Assembly: GCF_900109995.1 (NCBI RefSeq)
Contig: NZ_FOCB01000014.1
Location: 96,265 to 160,264, forward strand
Direction of reading: 5' to 3'
DNA: 64,000 nt
Source: Pseudomonas sp. ok272
GTDB lineage: Bacteria > Pseudomonadota > Gammaproteobacteria > Pseudomonadales > Pseudomonadaceae
The translations under genes were made by a program, and so were the position numbers. Positions 53,276-61,897 of this stretch are shown piece by piece. A model generated the notes under the pieces. It ran no database searches. It had not been told where the DNA came from and saw only the letters and a list, made by a program, of their open reading frames with translations. Each line of letters begins with the position of its first letter. Within the stretch, counting starts at the first letter, position 1.

Positions 53276-53476
53276 CTATCCTTGCATCACATCCCACAAG
53301 GCTTGCAGTTCGGCCTCGCTGAACAAATCCGCGGGGTATCGCTCGATCATCATCCGGCGCGGGTCAGACGTTCTCGCCTGCCGCGCTGCATTGCACTTCA
53401 ACCATTGCGCCAGCATCTGCAGCGCTTGGCCATTCAGGGCCAAGGGATGCGGCCTGTGCTCGCTGACCCTGTTCAT
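53276..53476 (-). CDS. Small conserved hypothetical protein
   Basis: A 66-residue protein (MNRVSEHRPHPLALNGQALQ...) with GGAGAG before the start. It is helical, basic in the middle and acidic at the end (DLFSEAELQALWDVMQG). Longer in-frame starts lack a ribosome site. No family or function is recognised. Confidence 0.6.
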   Translation of the reverse strand: MNRVSEHRPHPLALNGQALQMLAQWLKCNAARQARTSDPRRMMIERYPADLFSEAELQALWDVMQG

Positions 53477-53622
53477 TTTCAGCGCTCTCTCCTGGTGTGT
53501 GAGCGGCCAACGTATCCAAGGTGTGTGACAGAACAATGCCGTTGCCCCTACCCGGGAATCTCACCCCATCGATTCAAGCGCCGTGCCAGGTTGTCCGATA
53601 AGCCAACGCGCGGATGAAAAAA

Positions 53623-53652
53623 ACCCCGCAGCCCTTGAGAACTGCGGGGTTG
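53623..53652. terminator. Terminator downstream of aguA
   Basis: AACCCCGCAG and CTGCGGGGTT form a 10-bp stem around CCCTTGAGAA with an A-run on the left, which becomes the T-run for the leftward aguBA transcript. Confidence 0.88.
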
Positions 53653-53721
53653 ATCGGTGCCAGCCGACTTCAGGCGTCAGCGAACGCCTCAATCACTCGC
53701 CACCACTTGTTACAACTTCAC

Positions 53722-54828
53722 TCAGGCGTTACGCGGTGCTGGCTGCTGTTGGGTCAGGCAATGGATGTTTCCGCCGCCCAGTAACAGTTCACGCCCCGGC
53801 ACCATCACCACTTCGTGCTGTGGGAACAGGCCCTGCAGGATCTCCCTGGCCGGTTCGTCCAGCGGGTCGTCAAAGCTCGGGGCAATGATGCCGCCGTTGA
53901 CGATCAGGAAGTTCACGTAGGAACCGGCCAGGCGCACGGTCGGATTACGCTCCTGGGTACCGTCCACCGGATCGACACCCGCGCACTCTTCCTCCGTCGC
54001 ATACAGCGGCCCCGGAATCGGCATCTTGTGCACGATGAACGGACGGCCTTTGGCGTCGGTGCTGCTGGTCAGCACCTTCATCGCCGCCTGGCAACGTGGG
54101 TAGTTGGGGTTCTCTGGATCATCGGTCCAGGCCAGCAACACTTCGCCTGGACGCACGTAGCAGCAGAAGTTATCCACATGGCCATCGGTTTCGTCGTTGA
54201 ACAGGCCATCCGGCAGCCAGATGATCTTATCCACAGCCAGTTGCGCGCTCAGCACCGTCTCGATCTCGGCACGGTTCATGTGCGGATTGCGATTGCGGTT
54301 GAGCAGGCACTCTTCAGTGGTGATCAGGGTGCCTTCGCCATCGACATGGATCGAACCGCCCTCAAGCACAAAGCCTTCTGTGCGGTAACGCGGGCTGCGC
54401 TCGATTTCGAGGATCTTGCCGGCCACTTGCGTGTCACGGTTCCACGGCGAATAGAGACCACCGTCAAAACCGCCCCAGGCGTTGAAGTCCCAGTGCACGC
54501 CACGGACTTCGCCGCTGTCGTTGATGACAAAGGTCGGCCCGGTATCACGGACCCAGGCGTCGTCGCTGGACATCTCGACCACGCGGATATTGGGGGCATC
54601 CAGGCGAGCTCGGGCGTTTTCGTATTGGTCTGCCGAGACCGCGACGGTCACCGGCTCAAAGCGGGCGATGGCCTTGGCCACTGCCACATGGGCAGCCTGC
54701 GCCGGCTTGCCGCCCAGGCGCCAGTTGTCCGGGCGCTGCGGCCAGATCATCCAGGCCTGCGTCTGGGTGGCCCATTCAGCCGGCATGTAGAAACCGTCGG
54801 CGCGAGGTGTGCTGTGCAAAGTGGTCAT
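53722..54828 (-). CDS. aguA: Agmatine deiminase AguA
   Basis: AguA hydrolyses agmatine to N-carbamoylputrescine and ammonia. The 368-residue protein starts MTTLHSTPRADGFYMPAEWA and keeps the guanidine-modifying fold residues: WVRDTGPTFV, EGGSIHVDGEGTLITTEECLLNRNRNP, HVDNFCCYV, and the nucleophile Cys357 in LLGGGNIHCLTQQ. It is downstream of aguB by five bases; together they turn agmatine into putrescine. Confidence 0.98.
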   Translation of the reverse strand: MTTLHSTPRADGFYMPAEWATQTQAWMIWPQRPDNWRLGGKPAQAAHVAVAKAIARFEPVTVAVSADQYENARARLDAPNIRVVEMSSDDAWVRDTGPTFVINDSGEVRGVHWDFNAWGGFDGGLYSPWNRDTQVAGKILEIERSPRYRTEGFVLEGGSIHVDGEGTLITTEECLLNRNRNPHMNRAEIETVLSAQLAVDKIIWLPDGLFNDETDGHVDNFCCYVRPGEVLLAWTDDPENPNYPRCQAAMKVLTSSTDAKGRPFIVHKMPIPGPLYATEEECAGVDPVDGTQERNPTVRLAGSYVNFLIVNGGIIAPSFDDPLDEPAREILQGLFPQHEVVMVPGRELLLGGGNIHCLTQQQPAPRNA

Positions 54829-54833
54829 GACGA

Positions 54834-55712
54834 TCAGGACTCCAGGGAACCGTCGAGGGTTTTGAGGGGGCCGTACAGGTTCGGACGGCGATCACGGAAT
54901 GTACCCCAGGCGCTGCGGATGTGCTCCAGCTCATCCAGGTCGAAACTGTGAACCCGTATGTTTTCTTCGGTCTGGTCGAGTTCCTCGACCTTCTCGCCGA
55001 ACTGATTGGCAATGAACGACGAGCCGTAGAACGTAATGTCGTAGCCGTCCTGCTCTTCATTGCCGATGCGGTTGCTGGCGACCAGCGGCATCAGGTTGGC
55101 ACCGGCGTGGCCTTGCTGCACGCGTTGCCAGTGATCACGCGACGAGATGCGCTTATCGTGCGGCTCGCTACCGATGGCCGTCGGGTAGAACAGAATCTCC
55201 GCGCCCAACAGCGCCATGCTGCGTGCGCACTCCGGGAACCACTGGTCCCAGCAGATACCGACGCCGATCTTCGCGTAGCGGGTGTTCCACACCTTGAAGC
55301 CGGTGTCGCCGGGGTTGAAGTAATACTTTTCGTGATAGCCGGGGCCGTCCGGGATATGACTTTTCCGATAAATACCCAGATTGCTGCCGTCGGCATCGAT
55401 GATCGCGATGCTATTGAAACGGGCCCGGCCGGCCAACTCGTAGAAGCTGATCGGCAACACGACCTGCAACTCCTTGGCGACCTTCTGGAAGTGCTTGATG
55501 GCGACGTTGTCTTCGACGGTGCTGGCCAACTGCAGGTAGTCCGGATTCGGTTTCTGGCAGAAGTACGGCGCTTCGAACAACTCCTGGATCAGAATAATCT
55601 GCGCGCCACGGGCGGCCGCCTCACGGACCAGCTTCTCGGCGGTCTCGATGTTGGCTTCCAAGTCCCAGGAACAGGCCATCTGGGTAGCGGCGACAGTAAC
55701 GATACGGCTCAT
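54834..55712 (-). CDS. aguB: N-carbamoylputrescine amidohydrolase AguB
   Basis: AguB hydrolyses N-carbamoylputrescine to putrescine, CO2 and ammonia. The 292-residue nitrilase-superfamily protein has the Glu-Lys-Cys triad in LIQELFEAPYF, YRKSHIPDG and GVGICWDQWFPE. It is the first gene of aguB-aguA. In P. aeruginosa the order is also linked and is controlled by the repressor AguR, which is not in this window. Confidence 0.98.
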   Translation of the reverse strand: MSRIVTVAATQMACSWDLEANIETAEKLVREAAARGAQIILIQELFEAPYFCQKPNPDYLQLASTVEDNVAIKHFQKVAKELQVVLPISFYELAGRARFNSIAIIDADGSNLGIYRKSHIPDGPGYHEKYYFNPGDTGFKVWNTRYAKIGVGICWDQWFPECARSMALLGAEILFYPTAIGSEPHDKRISSRDHWQRVQQGHAGANLMPLVASNRIGNEEQDGYDITFYGSSFIANQFGEKVEELDQTEENIRVHSFDLDELEHIRSAWGTFRDRRPNLYGPLKTLDGSLES

Positions 55713-55937
55713 GAATCATCTCCCGGGCGGATGCAGGGGTCGAGAGTGGCCTCGACCGATGACAAAAAGGCTTCAGCCAGGCGTAGAGACCTACACCGCA
55801 GCGTCGGGAGACTTTATAGCCGATAAAAATCGGCATTTGAAGCTAATAATTCTTTTAGGATATTAAATACCCATCAATAAACAGATATAAATCGACTTAA
55901 GCACCTGTGGGAGTTGGGTACATCCACAAGGGGCAGG

Positions 55938-55988
55938 TCGATTGATAGGCCGCCTTCGCGACGGTGCGGCGATCCGACAAGCCCGCTC
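55938..55988. repeat. Short dispersed repeat, copy 1
   Basis: The segment containing AGGCCGCCTTCGCGACGGTGCGGCGATCCGACAAG is closely similar to 56386-56436. It contains REP-like ends (GCCCGCTCCCA) and differs from the usual REP doublets. Copies flank the MITE-bearing region. Confidence 0.6.
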
Positions 55989-56036
55989 CCACCCTGGTCC
56001 ACGGCGAACACACATCCGGGGAGCCGCTCAATTCCT

Positions 56037-56283
56037 TGTAGGAGCGAGGCTTGCCCTAATGCCAGTCAGTTAAGGCGCCAAACCTGTGGGAGCGAGCCTG
56101 CTCGCGAAGACGGCAACACAGCCAACATCTCCGTTGACTGACCTACTGCTATCCCGAGCAGGCTCGCTCCCACGTGGGTTTCGCTTAACTGACTGGCATT
56201 AAGGCTTGCCCGCGAAGGCGGTAAGCCTGACGACATCGATGTTGAATGGGCTGGCCGGTTCGCGGGCAAGCCTCGCTCCTACG
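56037..56283. repeat. Outer REP doublet interrupted by a MITE
   Basis: The left arm TGTAGGAGCGAGGCTTGCCC is cut at 56056 and resumes at 56202 as AGGCTTGCCCGCGAAGGCGG. The right arm is TTCGCGGGCAAGCCTCGCTCCTACGG. Removing the 145-bp insert and one duplicate rebuilds an ordinary REP doublet. Confidence 0.85.
56057..56201. mobile_element. 145-bp MITE with REP-doublet core
   Basis: Perfect 18-bp terminal inverted repeats TAATGCCAGTCAGTTAAG / CTTAACTGACTGGCATTA bound a 145-bp non-coding element. They are flanked by a 10-bp direct repeat AGGCTTGCCC (56047-56056 and 56202-56211). Behind the terminal repeats the arms continue through TGTGGGAGCGAGCCTGCTCG, so the inside is itself a REP doublet. It encodes no protein and must be moved in trans; a 10-bp duplication suits an IS4-type transposase. 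A decayed end copy is at 17537. Confidence 0.85.
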
Positions 56284-56385
56284 GGCTCAACCCAGATTCC
56301 TGCTCGCGATGGCGGTGACGAGCGGCATGGCTAAGACAGTTGCTCCCACAATTCAGATCGCGGTACATCCGCCAGAGCCAGGCCG

Positions 56386-56436
56386 ACTATCAGGCCGCCA
56401 TCACGACGGCGCGGCGATCCGACAGGCTCGCGCCCA
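56386..56436. repeat. Short dispersed repeat, copy 2
   Basis: Contains AGGCCGCCATCACGACGGCGCGGCGATCCGACAGG, similar to copy 1 at 55938-55988. It ends 18 bases before the stop codon of the leftward aminotransferase fusion gene. Confidence 0.6.
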
Positions 56437-56453
56437 AGGGCAATCGTGTCGGC

Positions 56454-59366
56454 CTACAACCCCTCCTCCAACACCTTGGCCAGCATGTCGACAAAGAAAT
56501 CCACGCTCTGGCGCGACGTCACCATCGGCGGCTTGATCTTGAGGATGTTCAGGTCATCACCGGTCGGCTGCATGAAAATGCCCAACTCACGCAGACGCTC
56601 GCACAACAACGTGGTTTCTTCGGTCGCCGGCTCCAGGGTCTCCCGGTTACGAATCAGCTCCACGCCCAAATAGAAACCGGAGCCATGCACCGCGCCCACC
56701 AATGGATAGTGATCGATCAATGCCTCAAGACGCGCCTTGAAGTGCCCACCGACCACCTGCGCGTTTTCCCACAGCTTCTCTTCCTCCATCACATCCAACA
56801 CCGCCATGCCGATACGGCAACTGACCGGGCTGCCACCGGCCGACGAGAAGAAGTAGCCCTCGGCTTCCAGGGCTTCGGCAATCTCCTTGCGGGTGATCAC
56901 CGCCCCCAGTGGCTGGCCGTTGCCCATGCCCTTGGCCATGGTGATGATGTCCGGCACCACGCCCTGCTCCTCAAAGCCCCAGAAGAACTTGCCCATGCGC
57001 CCGTAACCGACCTGGATCTCATCGGCGATACACACCCCGCCCTGGGCACGAACCAGCGCGTACACCTGTTTCAAGTAACCCGGCGGCAGCGAGATGCCAC
57101 CGGCGTTGCCATACACCGGCTCACAGATGAAACCGGCCAATTGGCGCTTTTGCTCGGCAATCTTCGCCAGGTTGTGCTCGACACTGCGCACGTAGTCCGG
57201 CGCGCTGTCCAGGCCACGAAACTCCCCACGATAGCTGTTCGGCGCCGTGACCGGGTGCACCCAGTCCGGACGGCTTTCGAGGGCCTTGGGATTGTCGGCA
57301 ATCGAGGTCGACACCGCATCCGCGCCGACCGTCCAGCCGTGATAGGCCTCCAGCACACTGAGCATGTCGCGACCGCCGCTGTAGGCCCAGGCCAGGCGAA
57401 TCGCCAGGTCGGTGGCCTCGCTGCCGCTGTTGACCAGGAACACCCGATCCATCGAGTCCGGCGCCAGCGCCAGCAGGCGTTCGGAGAACTCGGCAATCGC
57501 CGCGTAGTGAAAACGCGAGTTGGTGTTGAGCAACGACCACTGGCGACTCGCCTCGGCGGCCATGCGCGGGTGACCGTGGCCCAGCACCGCGACGTTGTTG
57601 AGCATGTCCAGGTAGGAGCGGCCCTGCATGTCGATCAGGTGATTGCGCCAGCCACGCTCGATGCGCGGCGGGTCGACGTAGTAGTGCTTTTGCGAGCGGG
57701 CGAAGCTGGCGTCGCGGCGCGCCAGCAGGGCCTGCGAATCCAACTCGACCTCGGCATCGCAGGCCAGCCCCAGCAACGCCGCCGGAGAAGGGCACAACGC
57801 CTGCCAGGCCGGCGCGCGGGACGCGGTACAAAACAGCGGTGGGTTCAGGCCCGCGCCACGGCTCAACTGCACCCGCAACCCGCCGCTGACCTCCCCCAGC
57901 ACCTGCCCTTTCACCACCGCCGCGCCACCGTGCAGGGAAGGGCTGACACCCCACAGGCGCACGCTCAGTTGCGCACTGTCCAACTGCACGCGACCGTCGG
58001 CCGACAGGTGCACCACACCGGCAAACGGCGCTTCGACCGGGGTGCCCATCGGCACCTGCAAGTCGACATGCAACGGGCAGGTCTGCGGCTCGTCGGCGCT
58101 GTCGGGACGGGTACGCGACAAGCGGTATTGCCCGTAGCGACTGGCCGCCAGGCCATGGGCCGCCGCCGCTTCCTGCAACAGGCGCTGATCGATGCCGGGC
58201 TGCTCCCAGTTGCCCGCTTCAAAATGCGGGCTCAACACGCCAAGGTCGATCAACGCGAACTCACGTCCCACCAGGTTCGGCAACAACGGGGCAAAACCCT
58301 GGCTGGCGATCACCGGCAGCGACTCACCGGCCGCCACCAGAATCGCCGCCTCCATCAGTTCGAACGGCACCGACGTCGCGACGTGGAAGATTTCCCACTC
58401 ATGGCTCAGGTTGTCACGGCTGTACTGATTGCCGGGATCGATGCTGACCTGCTGCTCACCGCTGAGCACCAGCACCGCCGCCCGGGCGACGATCAGCGGC
58501 CACAGCGCCTGCAACTCCTCGCGCTTGAGCGGGTTGACCCCATGGTAGGCGCGCACCGCTGGCAAGATGACCAGCGGATCGCCACCCGCGTGGTGCAGCA
58601 GCGCCGCGCAGGTCACCGACAAGTCGGTGATGCGCCAGGTACGGATCAGGTCGCCAAAGTCGATGACGCCTTGTAACTGCCAGTGACGCTGGTCGTCGCG
58701 CTGCCAGACCGCATTGTCGTCGGTGATGTCCATGTGAATGGCCTGCATCGGCAAGTGCGCCACCAAGGGCTGCAACCGTTGCTCGGCCTGCTGCGCGGCC
58801 TCGGCGATCAAGGTCCGTTGCCGCTCGTCGGCGATCACCGGCAACAAATGCGCGATCAACGCACTGGCGTGGCGGGCGTCCCATTGCAGGGTGCGCTCCA
58901 GGCCCGGGTGCTCGAACCCGGCCAGTGCCAGGTCCATCTCACCGCACAGGCGGCCGAAACCGGCGACCACCTCATGACCGAGGTGCTTGAGATGGGTCAA
59001 CGGCTGGCCTTCGATGTAATCGAGCAAGCGCACGTGCAGCGATTGACCTTCAAGCTCCAGGGTCAACAGGTCCTGGCCGTTGCTCGCCGGGATCACCCGC
59101 GGCACGTGCAGCCCCGGATGCGCGCCCAAATGCTTGAGCGCCGCGTGCTGTGCCTGCAGCTCCAGCGCCGCATAGTCACCGCGACAGATCTTGAGGACAA
59201 ACCGTCCCTGGTCGCTGTCGAGCCGGTAGTTGAGGTCCTGCTGGCTGCCCAGGGACTTCAACGTACCGCTGAGGCCGTAGTGCTCGCGCAACAGCGCCAG
59301 CGCCTGCTCGGCGGTGACTTGCGGGCTGGCCAGACTGGCGCGGTGAATCAACGTGGCGAGCAACAT
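56454..59366 (-). CDS. Three-part fusion: small-molecule kinase, M23-like domain, class III aminotransferase/phospho-lyase
   Basis: A 970-residue protein. Residues 1-340 form an APH/choline-kinase-like domain with intact catalytic loop HMDITDDNAVW (His211, Asp213, Asn218) and VIDFGD (Asp236). About 430-540 is a degenerate M23/LytM-like domain (LHVDLQVPMGTPVEAPFAG). Residues 570-970 form a PLP-dependent class III aminotransferase domain with the Schiff-base lysine Lys812 in IITMAKGMGNG. The last part resembles the ethanolamine-phosphate and phosphohydroxylysine phospho-lyases. Kinase plus phospho-lyase suggests phosphorylation of an amino alcohol or hydroxylysine followed by elimination. Single gene beside aguBA. 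Confidence 0.88.
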   Translation of the reverse strand: MLLATLIHRASLASPQVTAEQALALLREHYGLSGTLKSLGSQQDLNYRLDSDQGRFVLKICRGDYAALELQAQHAALKHLGAHPGLHVPRVIPASNGQDLLTLELEGQSLHVRLLDYIEGQPLTHLKHLGHEVVAGFGRLCGEMDLALAGFEHPGLERTLQWDARHASALIAHLLPVIADERQRTLIAEAAQQAEQRLQPLVAHLPMQAIHMDITDDNAVWQRDDQRHWQLQGVIDFGDLIRTWRITDLSVTCAALLHHAGGDPLVILPAVRAYHGVNPLKREELQALWPLIVARAAVLVLSGEQQVSIDPGNQYSRDNLSHEWEIFHVATSVPFELMEAAILVAAGESLPVIASQGFAPLLPNLVGREFALIDLGVLSPHFEAGNWEQPGIDQRLLQEAAAAHGLAASRYGQYRLSRTRPDSADEPQTCPLHVDLQVPMGTPVEAPFAGVVHLSADGRVQLDSAQLSVRLWGVSPSLHGGAAVVKGQVLGEVSGGLRVQLSRGAGLNPPLFCTASRAPAWQALCPSPAALLGLACDAEVELDSQALLARRDASFARSQKHYYVDPPRIERGWRNHLIDMQGRSYLDMLNNVAVLGHGHPRMAAEASRQWSLLNTNSRFHYAAIAEFSERLLALAPDSMDRVFLVNSGSEATDLAIRLAWAYSGGRDMLSVLEAYHGWTVGADAVSTSIADNPKALESRPDWVHPVTAPNSYRGEFRGLDSAPDYVRSVEHNLAKIAEQKRQLAGFICEPVYGNAGGISLPPGYLKQVYALVRAQGGVCIADEIQVGYGRMGKFFWGFEEQGVVPDIITMAKGMGNGQPLGAVITRKEIAEALEAEGYFFSSAGGSPVSCRIGMAVLDVMEEEKLWENAQVVGGHFKARLEALIDHYPLVGAVHGSGFYLGVELIRNRETLEPATEETTLLCERLRELGIFMQPTGDDLNILKIKPPMVTSRQSVDFFVDMLAKVLEEGL

Positions 59367-59496
59367 ACAGACGACCCTTGAATTTTTGTAAGGCGCTTAT
59401 ATCGCCACTGCTGCGTGCGATACGCAACCCCCGCTCGCACCTGCCGGCACTTTGCGCAAGAATGACGACCTTTAATACCGACTGCTGGAGCACTCC

Positions 59497-60042
59497 ATGA
59501 ATGTAATCCCTACCGACCTGCCCGGGGTCCTGATCATCGAGCCCAAGGTGTTTGGTGACGAGCGCGGGTTCTTTTACGAGAGCTTCAATGCCAAGTCCTT
59601 CCAGGACGCCACGGGGCTGGACACCCAGTTCGTGCAGGACAATCACTCGCGCTCGCAAAAAGGTGTGCTGCGCGGCCTGCATTATCAGATGCAGAACACC
59701 CAGGGCAAACTGGTGCGCGTGACCGTCGGCGAAGTGCTCGACGTTGCCGTGGATATTCGCCGCAGCTCCCCACACTTCGGCCAATGGGTCGCGGTGCGGC
59801 TGTCGGCCGACAACCATCGGCAACTGTGGGTGCCAGAAGGCTTTGCCCACGGCTTCGTGGTGCTGAGCGAGTTCGCCGAGTTCCTGTACAAGACCACCGA
59901 CTACTACACCCCGTCGGCCGAACGCAGCATTCGCTGGAACGACCCGGACCTGGCCATTGACTGGCAACTTGAAGACGCCCCCAAGCTGTCGGCCAAGGAC
60001 GAAGCCGGTGCCTTGTTCAAGGATGCCGAGGTCTTCGCCTGA
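59497..60042 (+). CDS. rfbC: dTDP-4-dehydrorhamnose 3,5-epimerase
   Basis: RfbC (RmlC) epimerises dTDP-4-keto-6-deoxyglucose on the way to dTDP-L-rhamnose. The 181-residue cupin-fold protein has GDERGFFYESFN, the catalytic His in GVLRGLHYQ, and the Tyr/Asp region EFLYKTTDYYTP. The other rml genes are not here. The rmlC-dctB neighbourhood is, from memory, the same as PA5164-PA5165, which suggests loss or relocation of rmlBDA in this strain. Confidence 0.96.
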   Translation: MNVIPTDLPGVLIIEPKVFGDERGFFYESFNAKSFQDATGLDTQFVQDNHSRSQKGVLRGLHYQMQNTQGKLVRVTVGEVLDVAVDIRRSSPHFGQWVAVRLSADNHRQLWVPEGFAHGFVVLSEFAEFLYKTTDYYTPSAERSIRWNDPDLAIDWQLEDAPKLSAKDEAGALFKDAEVFA

Positions 60043-60082
60043 ACCACCCCAGGCCTAATGTGCCAGTCGCCAAAGGCGCTCG

Positions 60083-61897
60083 ATGCCCATGACCCAAGCC
60101 GTCCCACGCAGACCCCGCTGGCGCAGCCTGGCGTTGCTCGCCCTGTGCCTGGCGCCGTTGTTGTGGCCGCTGGAGCACCTGGCCGAGCGTTACTACCGTA
60201 GCGAGCTGGCCGGGCAGAACCGCCAGACCCTGGACCTGTACGTCGCCAACCTGCTGGGGACCCTGCACCGCTATGAAGTGTTGCCGCAGATCCTCGGTGA
60301 CCTGCCCGCCCTGCGTGCCGTGCTGGGGGCGCCCGATGACGGCGTTTTCCAGGGCCAGGCCAACCGCCTGCTGAAAAACATCAGCGCCCAGAGCGGCGCT
60401 GAAGTCATGTACCTGATGGACACCCGGGGCAAAACCCTGGCCGCGTCCAACTGGGACAAACGCGACAGCTTCATCGGCCGCAACTTCTCCTTCCGGCCGT
60501 ACTTCAGCGACGCCATGCAAGGCCGGCTCGGGCGCTTTTTCGGCTTGGGCACCACCTCCACCAAACGCGGCTACTACTTCGCCGGCGGGGTGCGTGACGG
60601 CGAAAAGGTCATCGGCGTGCTGGTGATCAAGGTCGACCTGGACCACACCGAAAGCCTGTGGGGCAAGACGCCCGAGCAATTGCTGGTGACCGACCACAAT
60701 GGCGTGGTGATCCTGACCTCGCGCCCCGAGTGGCGTTTTCGCGCCACCCGTCCGCAGAGCGCCGAAGAGCGCCAGGCCATCGCCGCGATCAAACCCTATC
60801 CGACCCTTGACCCAAGGCCCCTGGACCTCAATCCACGCGCCTGGCTGACCCAGACCCAGCAGATCGACGAGACCGGCTGGAGCGTCAGCATCCTCGCCCC
60901 GCGAACCCTGATCGATCGCCAGGTGCGCACCGTGGTCGCCATCGGCGGCGCGACCCTGCTGGTCCTGATGCTGCTGCTGGGTTTGATGATGCAGCGCCGC
61001 CGGCACTACTTGCAGCGCATCGACTTCGAGGCCAGGACCCGCCGCGAACTGGAAGCCCGGGTCGCCGAGCGCACCAGCGACCTGGAAGGCCTCAACCGGC
61101 GCCTCAAGGAAGAAGTGCTGGAACGCGAGCACGCCCAGCAGGCGTTGGTGCGCGCCCAGGACAACCTGGTGCAGGCCGGCAAACTGTCGGCGCTGGGCAC
61201 CATGTCGGCGAGTATCAGCCACGAACTCAATCAGCCGCTGGCGGCGATTCGCAGCTACGCCGAGAACGCCGAGGTGCTGCTCGACCATCAACGCATCGAC
61301 GACGCCCGCGGCAACCTGAAATTGATCAGCGAACTGACCGCCCGCATGGCTTCGATCATCGCCCACTTACGTGCCTTCGCCCGCCGCGACCGCCACGCGC
61401 CGGAGAGCGTGGCCCTGCAACCGGCGCTGGACGACGCCCTGGCGCTGCTGGCCAAGCGCCGGCGCAGCATGGACGTCGAACTGATCCGCGATCTGCCGGA
61501 GGCCACCTTGTGGGTCGAGGCCGGGGAAACCCGTCTGCGCCAGGTGCTCGGCAACCTGCTGGCCAACGCCCTCGACGCCCTCACCGAAAAAGGCCCGCCG
61601 CGCAAACTGTGGCTGAGTGCCGAATCCAGCGCCGAGGGCGTCAAGTTATCCATTCGCGACAACGGCCCGGGGTTCTGCATGGAAGCCCTGGGCCGCGCCA
61701 GCGAACCGTTCTACACCACCAAGACCCGCACTCAGGGCCTGGGGTTGGGACTGGCCATTTGTGAAACCCTGATGCGCGCCTTTGGCGGCGAACTGTCGTT
61801 CGCCAACCACAAGGAAGGCGGCGCCCTGATCACCCTGCGGTTGCGCGCCGGCGCACCCGGTGTAAGCCTGCAACCGTCCGAGGACCGCAGTGAATGA
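60083..61897 (+). CDS. dctB: C4-dicarboxylate sensor histidine kinase DctB
   Basis: DctB senses succinate, fumarate and malate outside the cell and phosphorylates DctD. The 604-residue protein has an N-terminal membrane helix (about 14-32), a large periplasmic tandem PAS-like sensor (about 40-280, with NWDKRDSFIGRNFSFRPYF), a second helix (about 292-312), a coiled coil, the H-box SASISHELNQPLAAI and HATPase motifs NALDAL, DNGPGF and GLGLGLAI. Its end overlaps the dctD start (ATGA). No transporter gene (dctA or dctPQM) follows within the window. Confidence 0.96.
   Translation: MPMTQAVPRRPRWRSLALLALCLAPLLWPLEHLAERYYRSELAGQNRQTLDLYVANLLGTLHRYEVLPQILGDLPALRAVLGAPDDGVFQGQANRLLKNISAQSGAEVMYLMDTRGKTLAASNWDKRDSFIGRNFSFRPYFSDAMQGRLGRFFGLGTTSTKRGYYFAGGVRDGEKVIGVLVIKVDLDHTESLWGKTPEQLLVTDHNGVVILTSRPEWRFRATRPQSAEERQAIAAIKPYPTLDPRPLDLNPRAWLTQTQQIDETGWSVSILAPRTLIDRQVRTVVAIGGATLLVLMLLLGLMMQRRRHYLQRIDFEARTRRELEARVAERTSDLEGLNRRLKEEVLEREHAQQALVRAQDNLVQAGKLSALGTMSASISHELNQPLAAIRSYAENAEVLLDHQRIDDARGNLKLISELTARMASIIAHLRAFARRDRHAPESVALQPALDDALALLAKRRRSMDVELIRDLPEATLWVEAGETRLRQVLGNLLANALDALTEKGPPRKLWLSAESSAEGVKLSIRDNGPGFCMEALGRASEPFYTTKTRTQGLGLGLAICETLMRAFGGELSFANHKEGGALITLRLRAGAPGVSLQPSEDRSE

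Noticed and set aside
56340..58676. 778-codon plus-strand frame opposite the kinase/phospho-lyase fusion gene
   Set aside because: His/Gln/Arg-rich composition typical of antisense shadows; the minus strand has intact catalytic motifs in both enzyme domains.
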